Part shown: positions 12,584-38,276 of the stretch, piece after piece | Position numbering within the stretch: the first letter of the stretch is position 1 | Layout of the letters: every line of letters starts with the position of its first letter | Source: Bimastos eiseni | Lineage: Eukaryota; Annelida; Clitellata; Crassiclitellata; Lumbricidae | DNA: 64,000 bases | Assembly: GCA_959347315.1 (NCBI GenBank) | Contig: OY365807.1 | Location: forward strand, 35,547,627-35,611,626 | Direction: 5' to 3' | Notes under the pieces: model-generated | Told to the model about the DNA's origin: nothing | The model's database searches: none | The model's input: only the letters and a program-made list of their open reading frames with translations | Position numbers and translations under genes: made by a program

Positions 12584-12918
12584 CTAATAATAACATGGAT
12601 TATGAGTGACCCAGTGAGCCTTGCCTTGTCTCTTGGCTGAATCATGAGAACTGAACAGAGACTTGTATGCCTCTGAGGCATTTGGATCCTCCTGAATGCT
12701 CTTTAGTTTCTTTGGCTGGTCCATTTTGCTGTTGCTTTTTCCCTTACTTCCAGAGGAAGTAGATTTTCCATGGACAGGTCTGGGAACAACTTCGAATGCA
12801 GAGTTAACAACCTTTGTGCTTGACAACTTAGCTTCTTTAGTCACTTTTGAAGCCATAGCCTGATCACTGTCTACAGAATCTGCAGCATCAAGCTTCTGTT
12901 TCTTAACAAGCATTCCAT
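12584..12918 (-). CDS. RTF2: RTF2 exon 8 (residues 230-340 and stop)
   Basis: Acceptor TTTATAG. It begins NGMLVKKQKLDAAD, continues through a Lys/Ser-rich tail and ends with the conserved SEAYKSLFSSHDSAKR and HWVTHNPCYY, stop TAG at 12586-12584. Confidence 0.95.
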
Positions 12919-15900
12919 CTATAAAGATAAAACCACATTCAATGTTATAATAAGCTGTGTCTCATACACAACACACATATTCTTAGGGACTTTTTCTCAA
13001 TAAAATGCAAAGAAAATACAAGCATTGAACAGTTAGAAAATACTTATTATTTTCCATGGAGCTATCTGTATTCCCTGAATATATTTTCTCTTTCAGTCAT
13101 TTCACTGTTATTTCACAACAACCTTCCAAATATGCAGTCAACTTATATGATGCATTTCATACACAGCACCATAATTATGCTTTCAGAGCCAACCCACACT
13201 GAAATAAAATTACTTCTTATACTGTACATCAACTGTTAAAACAATATTTCCTAAATGGTACAAAAGACTGCTTCTAGTTAAGCTTCTCTTAAATTTTTCA
13301 CTTAGTCTCTAGTTGTATATTATAATAAAGATGAAATCAAGAGAAATTGGATTTAACTAGTGACTGTGTGAATAACCTCATGTAATATAGGAATCTTGCT
13401 TTTATCAGTCACAATACCATTTATTAGTTAGATATAGTTGCTACATGGGTGTCCCTATCTAGCGGGATTCATAATAGAGCTGTACCGGTATCACTTTCTG
13501 CCAATTATGCTGATACTGATTGTTGCCGATTATTTCATTTGCCGATACCAATACCCACTTTTCTAAAGATGCACTGTGACTCACTCTGCACAACAGCTAC
13601 AATCAGAAGATGTTGGTATCACAACATCTAGTATCAGTCACGTAAACCTTATGCCCAGGTGAACCAGCTATAATGGTATGGGTACACGTGGAAAAGGGTC
13701 TCTGTCACACCATGCAAAAGTAGAATGAGCATTGTAATCCATCATTGTAAGCCATCATCACTATTTTCCCAAAACATTGAACTATTATGATGGGAACGTC
13801 TCTGGTAGCAAATTCAGACATACAATCACTTTCTTCTTCTATCAAACACGTCATTCCCTCCCCCAGACAAGTCGCCCTTACGAAATGCCACTTTGGCCTG
13901 AAATAGGGTGTCAGTGGTGGTGGCCTGTGGGCAGCCAGCAATGACAAAATATCTGCCCAGTGTAATTAAGCAGGTACTGTGACTCACTCGGCACAACAGC
14001 TATAGCCTTCGAACATTATTCCAAGGTTTATACGAGCTCAATGCCTACAATCTCTGCCTTCAGACTGGCTACATGCTTTGGGAATGGATTACACAACTCG
14101 GGCTACATACTAAAGGCGTCAAAGACTGAAATAATACTATAAAATTAAAATAAATTTATTTTTAATATTGGCACCAATTATCATTGCCTATGCCCGTCGT
14201 TACCCAATACTGCCAATCAGCCGATTAATCAGTACGGCTCTAATTCGCGTCCTTTTGGGGCTCCCTTTGTAGCCAATGTTAGGTGTATTTATTTCATGCT
14301 CTACTGATGCATTATGTTCAATTGGTCGCAGTAAAAACACTTTTGATTTAATTGATATGCTTTGGCTGTGTTCTAAACAAAATCAATATGATTTAAGCTA
14401 CTCTGAAAAATATAACTCAAGCAAGTGGAAGAGCTTAAACACAAAATCCCTTACTGGTGTCGTCTGTAGCAGTGGAGATGGAAGCTGTATCATCCTGCTG
14501 TTCATCAGTACCATTAGTAGCCGTCGCTGATGCAGCCGATCTTTTGCCCTTCTTTGATTTCTAACAAAAGAAATGAGAATAGAATTCAGCAACAGATCAG
14601 TGAAATTAACGAATACAATGTAAGATAAATATATTTATGGCGATATAAGATTAAAAAGCAACATAAATATAGATGTAAATCATTTAGATATTTATAAAAA
14701 GATCTCTCTTTTTCTCTCTGTCTGTCTGTCTCCATTATCATTGTAGCACTCCACCATATCTAGCCTGACCATCTGGATGTCGAACTGGCACTCAAACTGA
14801 CAAAACAGTCTGCCTCTTGGAGACTTTACTCGATAGAGCACTTCAGAACAAGCAGGTCACCCTGACCTGGCTTTGCAATACACATCAGAAATGCTTAAAG
14901 TAACAGCCACATTGAAAATACTATCACTAATTAAGGATTCAATTATTCATTGATTCTGAGCATTTATATAGCACTCCTTCAAGAACCTACTGAGGAGCGC
15001 TCCAAGCCCAGCCACGACTAAACAAAAAAGACTTGAAGGACTTGTAAGAACATGACGGTTGGGCCACAAGCAAAGAGTAGAGCACAAGTGGGAGCTCATC
15101 TTATATTGAAGGGCTCACAACAGAGAAAGCACGGATGCACTAAACATCTGATCTTATAATAAAATTAACCATAAGAGTTGCATTTATTATATGCCAGTCC
15201 AAAGTGTTAAATAATCTTACAGTTTGGTTACAAATTTCAATAATTTTCCTAAGGCAAGCATTTTAATAAATAATACACTCAACTCTATAATAGAAACAAT
15301 CTATTGTTAAATAGTCAACAGACTCACTCGCATCTCCCGTGCCAGCAGTCGCCTTTGGTCCATCTGTTTCCGCAGCTCTTCAACATCTTCCTCTGTTCCA
15401 TTGATTGGAATCACATCCTCAGGCATGTATGTCTTTCCACACTGAAAACAAAACATTCATGGGTCAGGCTCACAAGACTGTTGAACATGTGTTTTTTTTC
15501 ATTTCTGCCTTAAAAGCAATTAACAATATGAGCTCTCAAAAAAATTTCAAATTTCTTAACTCACAAATTATTCAAATGTCATAAATACAGCTTGGGAACA
15601 GGACATTCACTGAGTAAGAAAATTTATATAGCACCATTTCAAGGTTACTGGCAACAAGGTAATAGTGCTATATAAATGTATATATCAGATTACACCATCT
15701 ACAAATATTGAACAAACAATCTGATCTATGCAGAACTGTGCCTTAAATAACTAAAGTAGCTGTAAACACCAGCAATAAATTTCTTAAGACATACTTTGCA
15801 ACATAGAGTCAGCCATCATAAAATCATTAAGAAATTATTGGTAATTCTAAAAAGCATTGAAAACTACACAAATACTCAGAAAAAAACCTGTTCATACCTG

Positions 15901-18868
15901 GACACAAGAACCATCCTTAATTTCGTTTAGTGCACGCTCAGCAAAAACACATCCGCATCCAACCAGGTAGCAAAATCTGCAAACAACAGCATCAATGACA
16001 GAGGCTACAGATATTATGGTCAAAGCACTTTTTGACTGATGCAATGATTGACGAAATCATACTATTCAATCAATTCTAAGAGAGAATTGAGTAAATCTTA
16101 AAACTCCTAATGATGGCAGTGTTTTAGTATAAGATCAAGTCACAACAATTCTTAACAAAGGTTTGTTTTATCTTCAAATATCATAAAGCAGGCAATCCTT
16201 CAAAATCACCCATTGTCAGTTTCTAAATTTATGTAATTTTCATGCTATTGCTTTGTATATGGGAATCATTTGGCACCTTTTAGAAGCTCTGAGATTCTTA
16301 TAAGCCTATCGATAATTACCTGTATCTGCCATTCATTTCCAGTCCAGTGATTGGACATATGTACTGTGCAAGCTTTCTGTCTTCGCCTGCTTTTGCTGTT
16401 TCCACAGCCGCACAGAATGCAGGGTTGTCTGTTAAGTTCAGCTCTTTTATGTCCTACAATGTCAATCAATTCAATTAGAAGAGATAGTCAACTGCAATTT
16501 TCCAATAAAAAAATAGATCCAGTGATTTTATGGGTTTTTTTCAAGTAATATAAAATTCCATCATCAAACGGATGTATGTATTCTGTAGAGCCTCCTATAT
16601 TCATATCTTAAGCAGTCTTTCCTACAAATTCTTTCTATATCACATATGAGTTCCAAAATTAAACACCATTAGGTTCTGCAGCAACATTAAGCATAACCAT
16701 TTTTGACAAATTCATGCTGAATTTAATTTTCTTCACTAAAAACCAATGCACACTACACAGACATACATTTTAACCATGAACAAATAAAATTCAACAATAT
16801 AAAACTGAGTTCAGAACCCCTCATAAGAAACAATTCTAGGACTTAACGTACTCTGAACCAATTCATAACTTTAGTCACTTATCTGTTCAGCAACAGAATG
16901 CTATGTAATTTAGTTTTGAAATCAATTTCTGGCTGCATCCCTAAAGGGTCAATTTACTTCAGTTCAAAAGACATAAACCTATTTATGTTGCTTGTAAATC
17001 CTCATACAACTGCAAGTACTCCAGATTTCACACATTTCAAGACAACTAAATATTCAATAAACTCTCACAAACATCAGGATATACACTGTTCATGCCTTGA
17101 GTTGCCTTTATCATTATTTACATACAAGCTGGACTTTAGTACATTGAAAGTCATCAAAACGGCAGATGTGTTTTTAAAAGGTACCTACCTTTAACCCTTT
17201 GATATATTCAAACTTGCTGGCAGTTTCTTGGTTTGACTTGTCAAGTAGAAACTCAATGACAGACTCCTTGTTAAAAAGACTGCAATAGACGAACAATCAA
17301 TCACTTAATCAGTACATCAACTCTAGATAAATTGTAATGTAATCAATTACAATTATATCAACATTATTGTATACTACTATCATGCCACATTGAAATGAAG
17401 TCAAATTGCATAAAAAAGCCTCTAAAACACAGCTATTAGGTTTTAAAAAAGAATTATGCATAATATATTATATATGCAGAAAGTTCACAAATGCACTATC
17501 TTGCAGATAAAACAAGAAAAATTGGTATTGAACTAAACAGGCATCAGCTGTCTTCAAACAGAAATTTCATAAATATCTGAAAATCTTTGGAATGAAGCTA
17601 GCCACACTCACCGGCCAAGTTCGCATGCAACCATAGGCTTCCTCAGTGGTTCTAGCGATATGGCACAGTGCTGCCATTTCACAACCAGATCTGCTTCTTT
17701 GCTGACCTAAACAATGAACATCTGAACATTTATGGAAAAGCATACTTAAATACATTCCTTCCAAAATGGGTAAATAACTAAATTATATGCCGTTCACAAC
17801 TCAAATAAAATAAACAAATTAAAAACCTGCTTGCGATTAAATGTATACAATTATTGATTCAAATAACTATTAGCTCGCTGCTGTAAGATCAAAGTGATTA
17901 CACATCATGGGCATAAAATGTGTGAGGAAACCTACTGATTATTTAGTTTGTCATTTGGTGGTCACAGGTTTAATAGGCTGCCAAACCGGTGGCACCAAAC
18001 ACCGAAAAGATACAGAAAAGTCATCGAAAAGATACCAAAAAGGACATTTATGTGTTTACAAGGACATTAATTCTTTTCACCGATTCCACTTCAATCGTAA
18101 CGGCATTCGCTCATCAATCCATCTTCCACTTAAGCATATGATCTTCTTAATCGATCCAGCTTACATTTATGTATATTTCTTTTCATCAATCCAGCTTCTG
18201 TATACACGGTCTTCTTTTCATCGATTCCACTTCCATTGTAATGACATTCTCTCATAATTTCAGCTTCTTTTCTATATCCTTTTCGGTTTTTTCGGTGTTT
18301 AGTGCCAAACACTTTTAAAAAATCTTCAGATGTTCAATGATGTTAGTTCTACTCTGAGTCATCCGGAAATGCTTCTGTCTGACTTAGTTTAATTAACAGA
18401 GACAGCACAAATACGCTTCTACAAGATCGATTTTGGGAATACACTAGAAATCTGTTTCGAGGATACGGATTTCGACGACTAACTACGCACTCGTCCAAGG
18501 GGGTCAACCCGAATCATCGAAACCCGAATCCCAGAAAACGCTGAAAAAGCCCGATTCCCCGAAAACAGCAATGTACTATTGACGAACACTGAACTGTCTC
18601 AAAACAGCGCAGTTCATTCATCGATCCAGATTCTGCGTGAATTCTGTTCATCGATCCAGCTTCCATTTAAACAGAATCCTTTTCATCAATCCAGCTTCGT
18701 TTTCGGTGATACGGCGGATATCAGTTTCAGGGATTCGGGTTTCGGCGATTTTAGCGATTCGTCATAATATTATGATATGAAAGTTAATTAATAACATGCC
18801 TGTTCAGGCTTTTTCTTGGTTCGCACAAGTTCGCCTCTCGTGGGTATAGTTCCGCCGTCGCAACCCAT
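12584..18868 (-). CDS. RTF2: Replication termination factor 2 (RTF2), complete 8-exon gene
   Basis: Joined coding exons (minus): 18868-18800, 17706-17612, 17279-17189, 16453-16320, 15976-15898, 15441-15328, 14560-14455, 12918-12584. All phases agree and give 340 aa (human RTF2 is 306). The N-terminus MGCDGGTIPTRGELV and the C-terminus EAYKSLFSSHDSAKR...HWVTH are hallmarks of the family. The centre has a degenerate RING-like Rtf2 domain: ICPITGLEMNGRYRFC, then GCGCVF and CVQCGK (Cys 118, 132, 137, 139, 154, 157). A Lys/Ser-rich disordered tail spans about residues 195-310. Known role: in fission yeast Rtf2 stabilises paused replication forks; human RTF2 is a nuclear replisome-associated protein that is removed from stalled forks for restart. 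Odd points: intron 1 starts with GC instead of GT, and introns 1 and 7 host inverted-repeat elements. It is divergent from ASL. Confidence 0.96.
13475..14242. mobile_element. hAT-like element in RTF2 intron 7, 768 bp
   Basis: The left end TAGAGCTGTAC and the right end (reverse complement) TAGAGCCGTAC match at 10 of 11 bases. Flanks ATTCATAA and ATTCGCGT share only the first four bases, so the target duplication is decayed or the boundary is off by a little. An internal direct repeat (CTGTGACTCACTC...GCACAACAGCTA) occurs near 13575 and 13978. There is no transposase. It sits in the intron in non-coding orientation. Confidence 0.68.
14455..14560 (-). CDS. RTF2: RTF2 exon 7 (residues 195-229)
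   Basis: Acceptor GTTAG, donor CCA/GTAAGG. It encodes a Lys/Ser/Thr/Ala-rich low-complexity linker starting KSKKGKRSAASATATNG. It is poorly conserved in the family, so it is placed by splice signals and phase. Confidence 0.88.
14940..15090. repeat. Repeat-like stretch with SINE/LINE-type 3' motif (RTF2 intron 6)
   Basis: It contains CATTTATATAGCACTCC and GAGGAGCGCTCCAAGCCC, wording often seen at ends of dispersed retroposons in animal genomes and close to the pieces at 15622-15677 and 24816-24860. No boundaries were found. Confidence 0.35.
15328..15441 (-). CDS. RTF2: RTF2 exon 6 (residues 157-194)
   Basis: Acceptor TTTTCAG, donor CGA/GTGAGT, in phase 0. It encodes CGKTYMPEDVIPINGTEEDV followed by a charged helix (EELRKQMDQRRLLAREMR), as in human. 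Confidence 0.95.
15622..15677. repeat. Short inverted repeat (RTF2 intron 5)... hairpin
   Basis: ATTTATATAGCACCATT (from 15622) is the near-exact reverse complement of AATAGTGCTATATAAAT (to 15677), giving a stem of about 16 bp around a 22-bp loop. It lies between RTF2 exons 6 and 5. Confidence 0.7.
15898..15976 (-). CDS. RTF2: RTF2 exon 5 (residues 130-156)
   Basis: Acceptor TTTGCAG, donor CAG/GTATGA. It encodes FCYLVGCGCVFAERALNEIK and DGSCVQ, the core of the RING-like domain. Confidence 0.95.
16320..16453 (-). CDS. RTF2: RTF2 exon 4 (residues 86-129)
   Basis: Acceptor TTGTAG, donor CAG/GTAATT. It encodes DIKELNLTDNPAF through YICPITGLEMNGRY, including the first Cys of the RING-like domain. 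Confidence 0.95.
17189..17279 (-). CDS. RTF2: RTF2 exon 3 (residues 55-85)
   Basis: Acceptor TTGCAG, donor AAG/GTAGGT. It encodes LFNKESVIEFLLDKS and then the segment up to FEYIKGLK, matching the human LYNKDAVIEFLLDKS segment. Confidence 0.95.
17612..17706 (-). CDS. RTF2: RTF2 exon 2 (residues 24-54)
   Basis: Acceptor TTTAG and donor CCG/GTGAGT. It encodes VSKEADLVVKWQHCAISLEP then LRKPMVACELG, ending with two bases of an Arg codon. Confidence 0.95.
17990..18307. mobile_element. MITE-like inverted-repeat element in RTF2 intron 1 (318 bp)
   Basis: The left end starts TGGCACCAAACACCGAAAAG; the right end, reverse-complemented, starts TGGCACTAAACACCGAAAA and goes on with ...GATATAGAAAAG, matching the left ...GATACAGAAAAG. 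The interior is a loose tandem of a unit like TTTTCATCGATCCAGCTTC. No clear target duplication was found. Confidence 0.7.
18505..18765. mobile_element. Second inverted-repeat element with the same core repeat
   Basis: The left arm has CGAAACCCGAATCCCAGAAA and the right arm, reverse-complemented, has CGAAACCCGAATCCCTGAAA. The core repeats TTCATCGATCCAGCTTCCAT, as in the element at 17990-18307, so the two share an internal repeat but have different ends. The right edge lies only about 35 bp from RTF2 exon 1. The exact outer limits are uncertain. Confidence 0.6.
18800..18868 (-). CDS. RTF2: RTF2 exon 1 (residues 1-23)
   Basis: ATG at 18868-18866 encodes MGCDGGTIPTRGELVRTKKK then PEQ. The exon must end at CAG before GCATGT: ending at the nearby GT (GCAT/GTTATT) would put exon 2 out of frame. 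So the donor is GC. Confidence 0.93.
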
Positions 18869-19817
18869 TACTGTAGAAGAATGTTATTACGATTAATGCG
18901 CTAACAATTAAAATACACGCATTTCAATCAACGACTTCTGATATTCGAAGATTGTTTATAGTCAAGCTGTCCATTTCATACTGGCCAACTAAATAGCGCT
19001 TTGTTTGTCCTGTTTAAAATTGAGGTGTGGCGACACCTGTACTGAAGAAAGTAACGTGTTTCTGTTGAGTGTTGAGCTGCTTGAGCATGAATGAGTTTAA
19101 CAGCCTACGGTAGAAATTAATCCATGAAAAATTGAAAACTGAGTTCTGTTGAGATATGGATACCAGAATAATTTTTTTTTCTTACTTTCAAATGGCTATT
19201 ATTTGCTCTACAACGACAATGCAGCAGCATTACATTTTGTGTGTCAACAAGTAACGTGCTCAATAACAATAACCACAATAAGTTAGGCCCAAAATCTACG
19301 TGATATTCCTAGCCGCTAGATGGGCTGTCCCATGAAGTTGAATAGAATTTTAAGCTGTCCTTAGTGTTGGTCAATGTCTCGTGGCACCATTGCAAAGTCT
19401 AAAATATGCCTTTTCGGTGTTTTTGAAGGGGCGGGCAAAACAAGTGATCGGGGCATTGGTAAATTTCACTGTAGTTTAGTTGGACATTTAAGTAAAGCTG
19501 CTATAGCTGTTCCAGGCAAGAAGTGTTTGTCGTCTCGTTTAGCGCTGCGGAACCAAAAATTGCGATTTGGTGTATGATTTAGTATGTTAGTTGTTTCGAT
19601 TGACGTGAATGCGCTGTCGTCGTGCGTTTGACGCCGGTTATAGTCCACACTTCTTTCTTCTGCCTGATGAATTTTATCGAAGTAAAAGAATATTTTGATG
19701 AGCATAATTACGTAGATGAATAAATCTGACAACTTTAGTCTGTTGGTGTAAACGTATAACTTTTTATGTGATTGGATTTATTATAGGCAGTTGTTGAAGT
19801 CGGTGCAGATTCTCGTA
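18869..19817. promoter_or_regulatory. Divergent RTF2-ASL promoter region
   Basis: RTF2 (minus) and ASL (plus) start codons are 949 bp apart, head to head. I see no TATA box at either. A GC box GGGGCGGGC is at 19428-19436 and an ATTGG (inverted CCAAT) at 19771-19775. A good acceptor-like TTTATTATAG ends at 19786, 31 bp before the ASL ATG, so ASL may have an upstream non-coding exon. Shared bidirectional control is an inference from arrangement. Confidence 0.5.
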
Positions 19818-34388
<14,571 letters not shown>

Positions 34389-35500
34389 TGAGAGTCGACT
34401 ATGAATTAGTCATAATGACGGTATTATTGAGTAGCTGGAAAATTGGCCATTAGTGCGCTAACTAAGATGTTACATAACGGAACTGCCATGTTGACGGTTA
34501 CAGTTTTTACATTTATTGTTGTATCCAATACCAGCTCAAGATGTTATTATGCCATTATGATGTCTTCAAGTTTTAATTGTGTAGCTTTTTTATTCATCTT
34601 TGTTTATCATCTCTGGTTCCGTGTCATACATATAGCTTAATCTTGAACAGAACATCATCTGCAAGTGATGATGAACATAACTGTGGCAGTTCTCTTCACT
34701 TGCAGCTGGTCCTTGTAATTTAGTTTATTTGCCACTCCAGAAATGTTGAGTTTAATATTATGTTTTCATTTTAAAGCATTTGAGATCTGAATTCAGACTG
34801 TATTTCTAGAACGAATAGCATGCTACTGTTGTGCATGAGGCTTTAGCTCATCAGAACAAAAGTTGTGAAGTTGCAATTTGTCCTGTTGCGATTAGTGAGA
34901 CCAATTGAAGTTCTTGAATAATGTTGCTTCTCAATTTTCCCAATCGTATTTCTTTAAACGAAATGTCTAATAAAACCGCTCCAAATGCATTGACCTAAGC
35001 ATCTAACGCCAATTCTAGAAAAATGTATTGCTACCTCATATCGTGGACGGTTCCCACAGGCCCATGTCTCGTGCACTGAACATGTTACTGTGCCACTAAT
35101 ACACTAAAGTACAATAGTACATGTATCTTCTCACCTTCGCTACCAAGCTCCAACTGCACGTGACATTATCAACATTATGCTCGTGCAACATCGTCCTACA
35201 TACGCTTGTGATTTATCCTTGTCCGCTTATGCTATCTTTGTTTTCTTCTGTTTTTTTACTGCATCTATTTTATGATCTCCATCTCTTGGCAGGTTTTCAA
35301 CCATCAAAGTATTTTCGGTTGAAATATGATTGTTAGATAGTAGCACATTAAGTTTTGTCGTTGTCAATATATTATTTTAATGACTTATTGACTTTGTGTG
35401 TGAAGTATTATTATACAATGAGTTTGTGTGTTTAAGCCTTTGAGACTAACTGCAAATGTTAATTAAAAGCCTTTTCAAGGATATACGTAGTATGCTGTAC
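34389..35500 (+). other. Presumed ASL 3' UTR and downstream
   Basis: AATAAA at 34969-34974 would give a 3' UTR of about 0.6 kb; an ATTAAA lies at 35462-35467. No coding sequence was recognised. Confidence 0.5.
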
Positions 35501-37497
35501 TGAACCTAGATTTGGTGTTACTTTGGGTGTGGGATCACTAGACATAATTATGGCTTGATATGTTCTCTCTTCCTCAAGTGCTTGTAGTATATTAAATCAT
35601 TCCTCAGTATCAGACGTGCCTTTCCAAGAAAATTAGCAACCGATTATGAGTGTGGACTGCATCTGAGAAATGATCACCAATTGATAGGTCCTGTATTTTA
35701 TAGCTCCATTATAAAAGTCCTCCGAATAGACACTGTGTGTACATGTGTGAGTAGTATCTTGTTGGGCTTTGCAACTGTTAGCTACTTTGATTTGCTTTCA
35801 AGGCAATGAATATAATTATGGCTTTCTTTCGTACACTTGTGCAATCCCTGGCGGGAAATGACCGTGGATTCCAGGGCAGAACAATTCCAAGTAGCGGCAA
35901 GTTTTCAATGGGGAGCATGAATGTTGCCGGATGCGGCCCCCATTGGAATTGAGTTGGTATTTGATGCTTGTATTGCGCCCATCTGACGCCTACGGTTGTC
36001 GTCGAGATCATGCCCTGCATCAATTGTGCACTGGAGATCCTCTGGGCTCCAACAGTGCTGGCTGCTATAGATGTGTTATGGCCATATGGCGCATGAATGG
36101 CGATTGGAAAGAAAATTAAGAGCGTCGTCCGCGGTTTCCATTGTGTGGCGCCTCCGACGGATATTATGCGTGTGCAGCGTATAATTCTGGTGTCCTTGTA
36201 AAGAAGCTGGAGGCAGGTAATTGTGGGTTCCGGAACAAACAGTGCTGGATGATGGATGGACTGTAGACTCGGAGCGTTGATCGAGTGTACCACGAATCCG
36301 TTGTTTGTCCCTGTGGAGGGGAAAAGGGAGGAGGACGGGGGGTGTATACAGTTGCGATCTATGAGCCGTTGTTACGTAGTCTTCGCTGCATTGGGGAGGG
36401 GGCTGTCTCTTGGCCTGCATGTTGGCTTTTCGAGGAATCGATCGACAGCTGGGGGGATTCATCACGTGCATGTTGCTCGTGTCAGTCTAAGGTCTCTGTT
36501 CGTCGTCGTCGTCGTCTGAACAAAGCCTTTGTTCAACTCGTCTTCGGAAGCCGCGACCCAGAGCGCTTTTACGCTTCCCTGCCATCGTTTGTCTGCCAAT
36601 AGAGGGCATACGGTGGCTGCAGTCGACGATGGATCGTTTATTTATCCGACCGACCAAACGTATTCCCGATTCCGTTATCCGAGATTATGACGAGAGGAAA
36701 CCGCCGGGCTGCCTGTCGTTTCCTGGTCGTTAAATTGCCCGTCACAATTGGTCGGCGAGGCTTCGGTCTCACAGGGCTCGATTGCCAAAATCAATGACGA
36801 GGCCTTTGATGCGCAATCAGACGAAAGCCGAGAGAGCTCCGAGTTTGCGCCGAGATAATTATTCACAGCGGAACGGACGACGTCGAACGCGCAAACTCGC
36901 AAGTACGCAAGCGTTTTGCGACATCGATTTGGTGTCGTACGCGACAAATGCCGATGAGATGAAGCTGAATAGTCCTAGGAAACACTCACCAGTGACTTGG
37001 AAGTCCGAAGAGAAAGAGCTGCTCGTGTAGATCGATCCAAACAAGCGCAGTCGTTGCTTGCATTAGACGTCGCCAAACTTCCTCCCAGGGTATCGTGTTT
37101 TGTGGATCTGTCGTCTGCCTATATATAGGTATAGATAGATGGAGCATTTTACCCCGATCCCTCATAATACTGTGCGTTGTCGTCGAGGCGTGGCGCTGCT
37201 AATCGATGAAAGCAGCTTGTGTAGTCGTCTTAATTGCCGTCCTAGAATTTCTGTCTGTCGATGAGAAGCGGCTTTTATCCGTATGGTTCTAGACGCACAC
37301 AGTGGATGGCTGCTGCGTCCTGTGTAAGCTTAATCGGGAATCTGAGGAAAGCTATTAAGTGCGATTAAAGTATCTCAACGGGTAACGGAAACAGCGGTGG
37401 CACATCCTCGATTCGAGAGTAAATAGTCGTTGCGTTTGTCAATATATGCATATAGGCCCTAGGGATTTATAGGCCCTATGCAATAGGCTAGGCCTTA
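35501..37497. other. Intergenic, CpG-richer stretch without recognised gene
   Basis: From about 35840 to 37430 the DNA is clearly richer in CpG than its surroundings and open in several frames (the longest is 171 codons on minus, 35778-36293; 82 codons on plus, 36782-37030). None resembles a known protein. It could be a regulatory CpG-rich region or an unrecognised exon. Confidence 0.4.
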
Positions 37498-37550
37498 GAT
37501 ATATATATATATATAGCCTATATATGTATATGTACATATATATATATCGC
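37498..37550. repeat. TA-rich microsatellite
   Basis: Runs of TATATA with interspersed TGTATA and a nearby palindromic AGCCTATA. Confidence 0.8.
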
Positions 37551-37817
37551 CTCGTTTTACCTCCTATTATATACGATCGCATAGTAGGTGTAGTAGTTTA
37601 AAGTTATAGGATGTATCAGTAGCTTGTATTTCATTTATCTGAAGCATTTGTATGAAGCTTTATTTAGATAATATTTTATATGCAGCATCCAGCACGTCTC
37701 AGCAGAATTATTTTGTGGCGGATAACATAGATTACAGGTTATGAAGGTGCTATATGAATGGCCAATCACATTCAATGTCATTCATGCATTATGATGAAAT
37801 CTAACTTAAGTAAAGCG

Positions 37818-37962
37818 CAGAGGCGGCGATCTTGTTTGACAGGTTGGAGTGACACCCAATGAGAGGGCAGGAAATGTGGGGGGACGCACGTATAACTTGT
37901 CCTGTTTTTGTAAAAGGTGGGGGGACTTGTCCCCTCAACCCCCGTCGTGATTGGCGCCTCTG
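37818..37962. mobile_element. hAT-like MITE, 145 bp, perfect 8-bp TSD
   Basis: The left end CAGAGGCGGCGATC and the right end (reverse complement) CAGAGGCGCCAATC. The flanks are a perfect direct repeat GTAAAGCG (37810-37817 and 37963-37970). The interior has GGTGGGGGGACTTGTCCCC. There is no coding capacity. Confidence 0.9.
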
Positions 37963-38276
37963 GTAAAGCGTTATTCGATGGTAGTTTGTTTCAAGATTGC
38001 TCATCATTATATAACAATGGTTAATAATTGGTTTAGAAGACTGTTAAAACCATTGCTTGAAGTCAAAGTTTTAATCCATTGTCGCCACAGATAGTGGGAC
38101 CTAAGCAGTGACAGTCTGCCCAGAAACTGCGCAGTATTACTTTTAAAACTACGGACCAGCCTCCAAGAACAACGGAATCCAGCACTGTATGACGTGAGTC
38201 GGAGTCACGAGTAGCCATTGGTAGAGTGCACTATCTGAGTCATGAGGGTGAACAATTATGGGAAGTAGGGTTCTAG

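Noticed and set aside
18794..18799. A GT donor at GCAT/GTTATT for RTF2 exon 1
   Set aside because: It would leave the reading frame out of phase with exon 2; only the GC donor keeps it.
35778..36293. 171-codon open frame on minus
   Set aside because: No recognisable domain, no splice context, and several competing frames are open in the same CpG-rich DNA.
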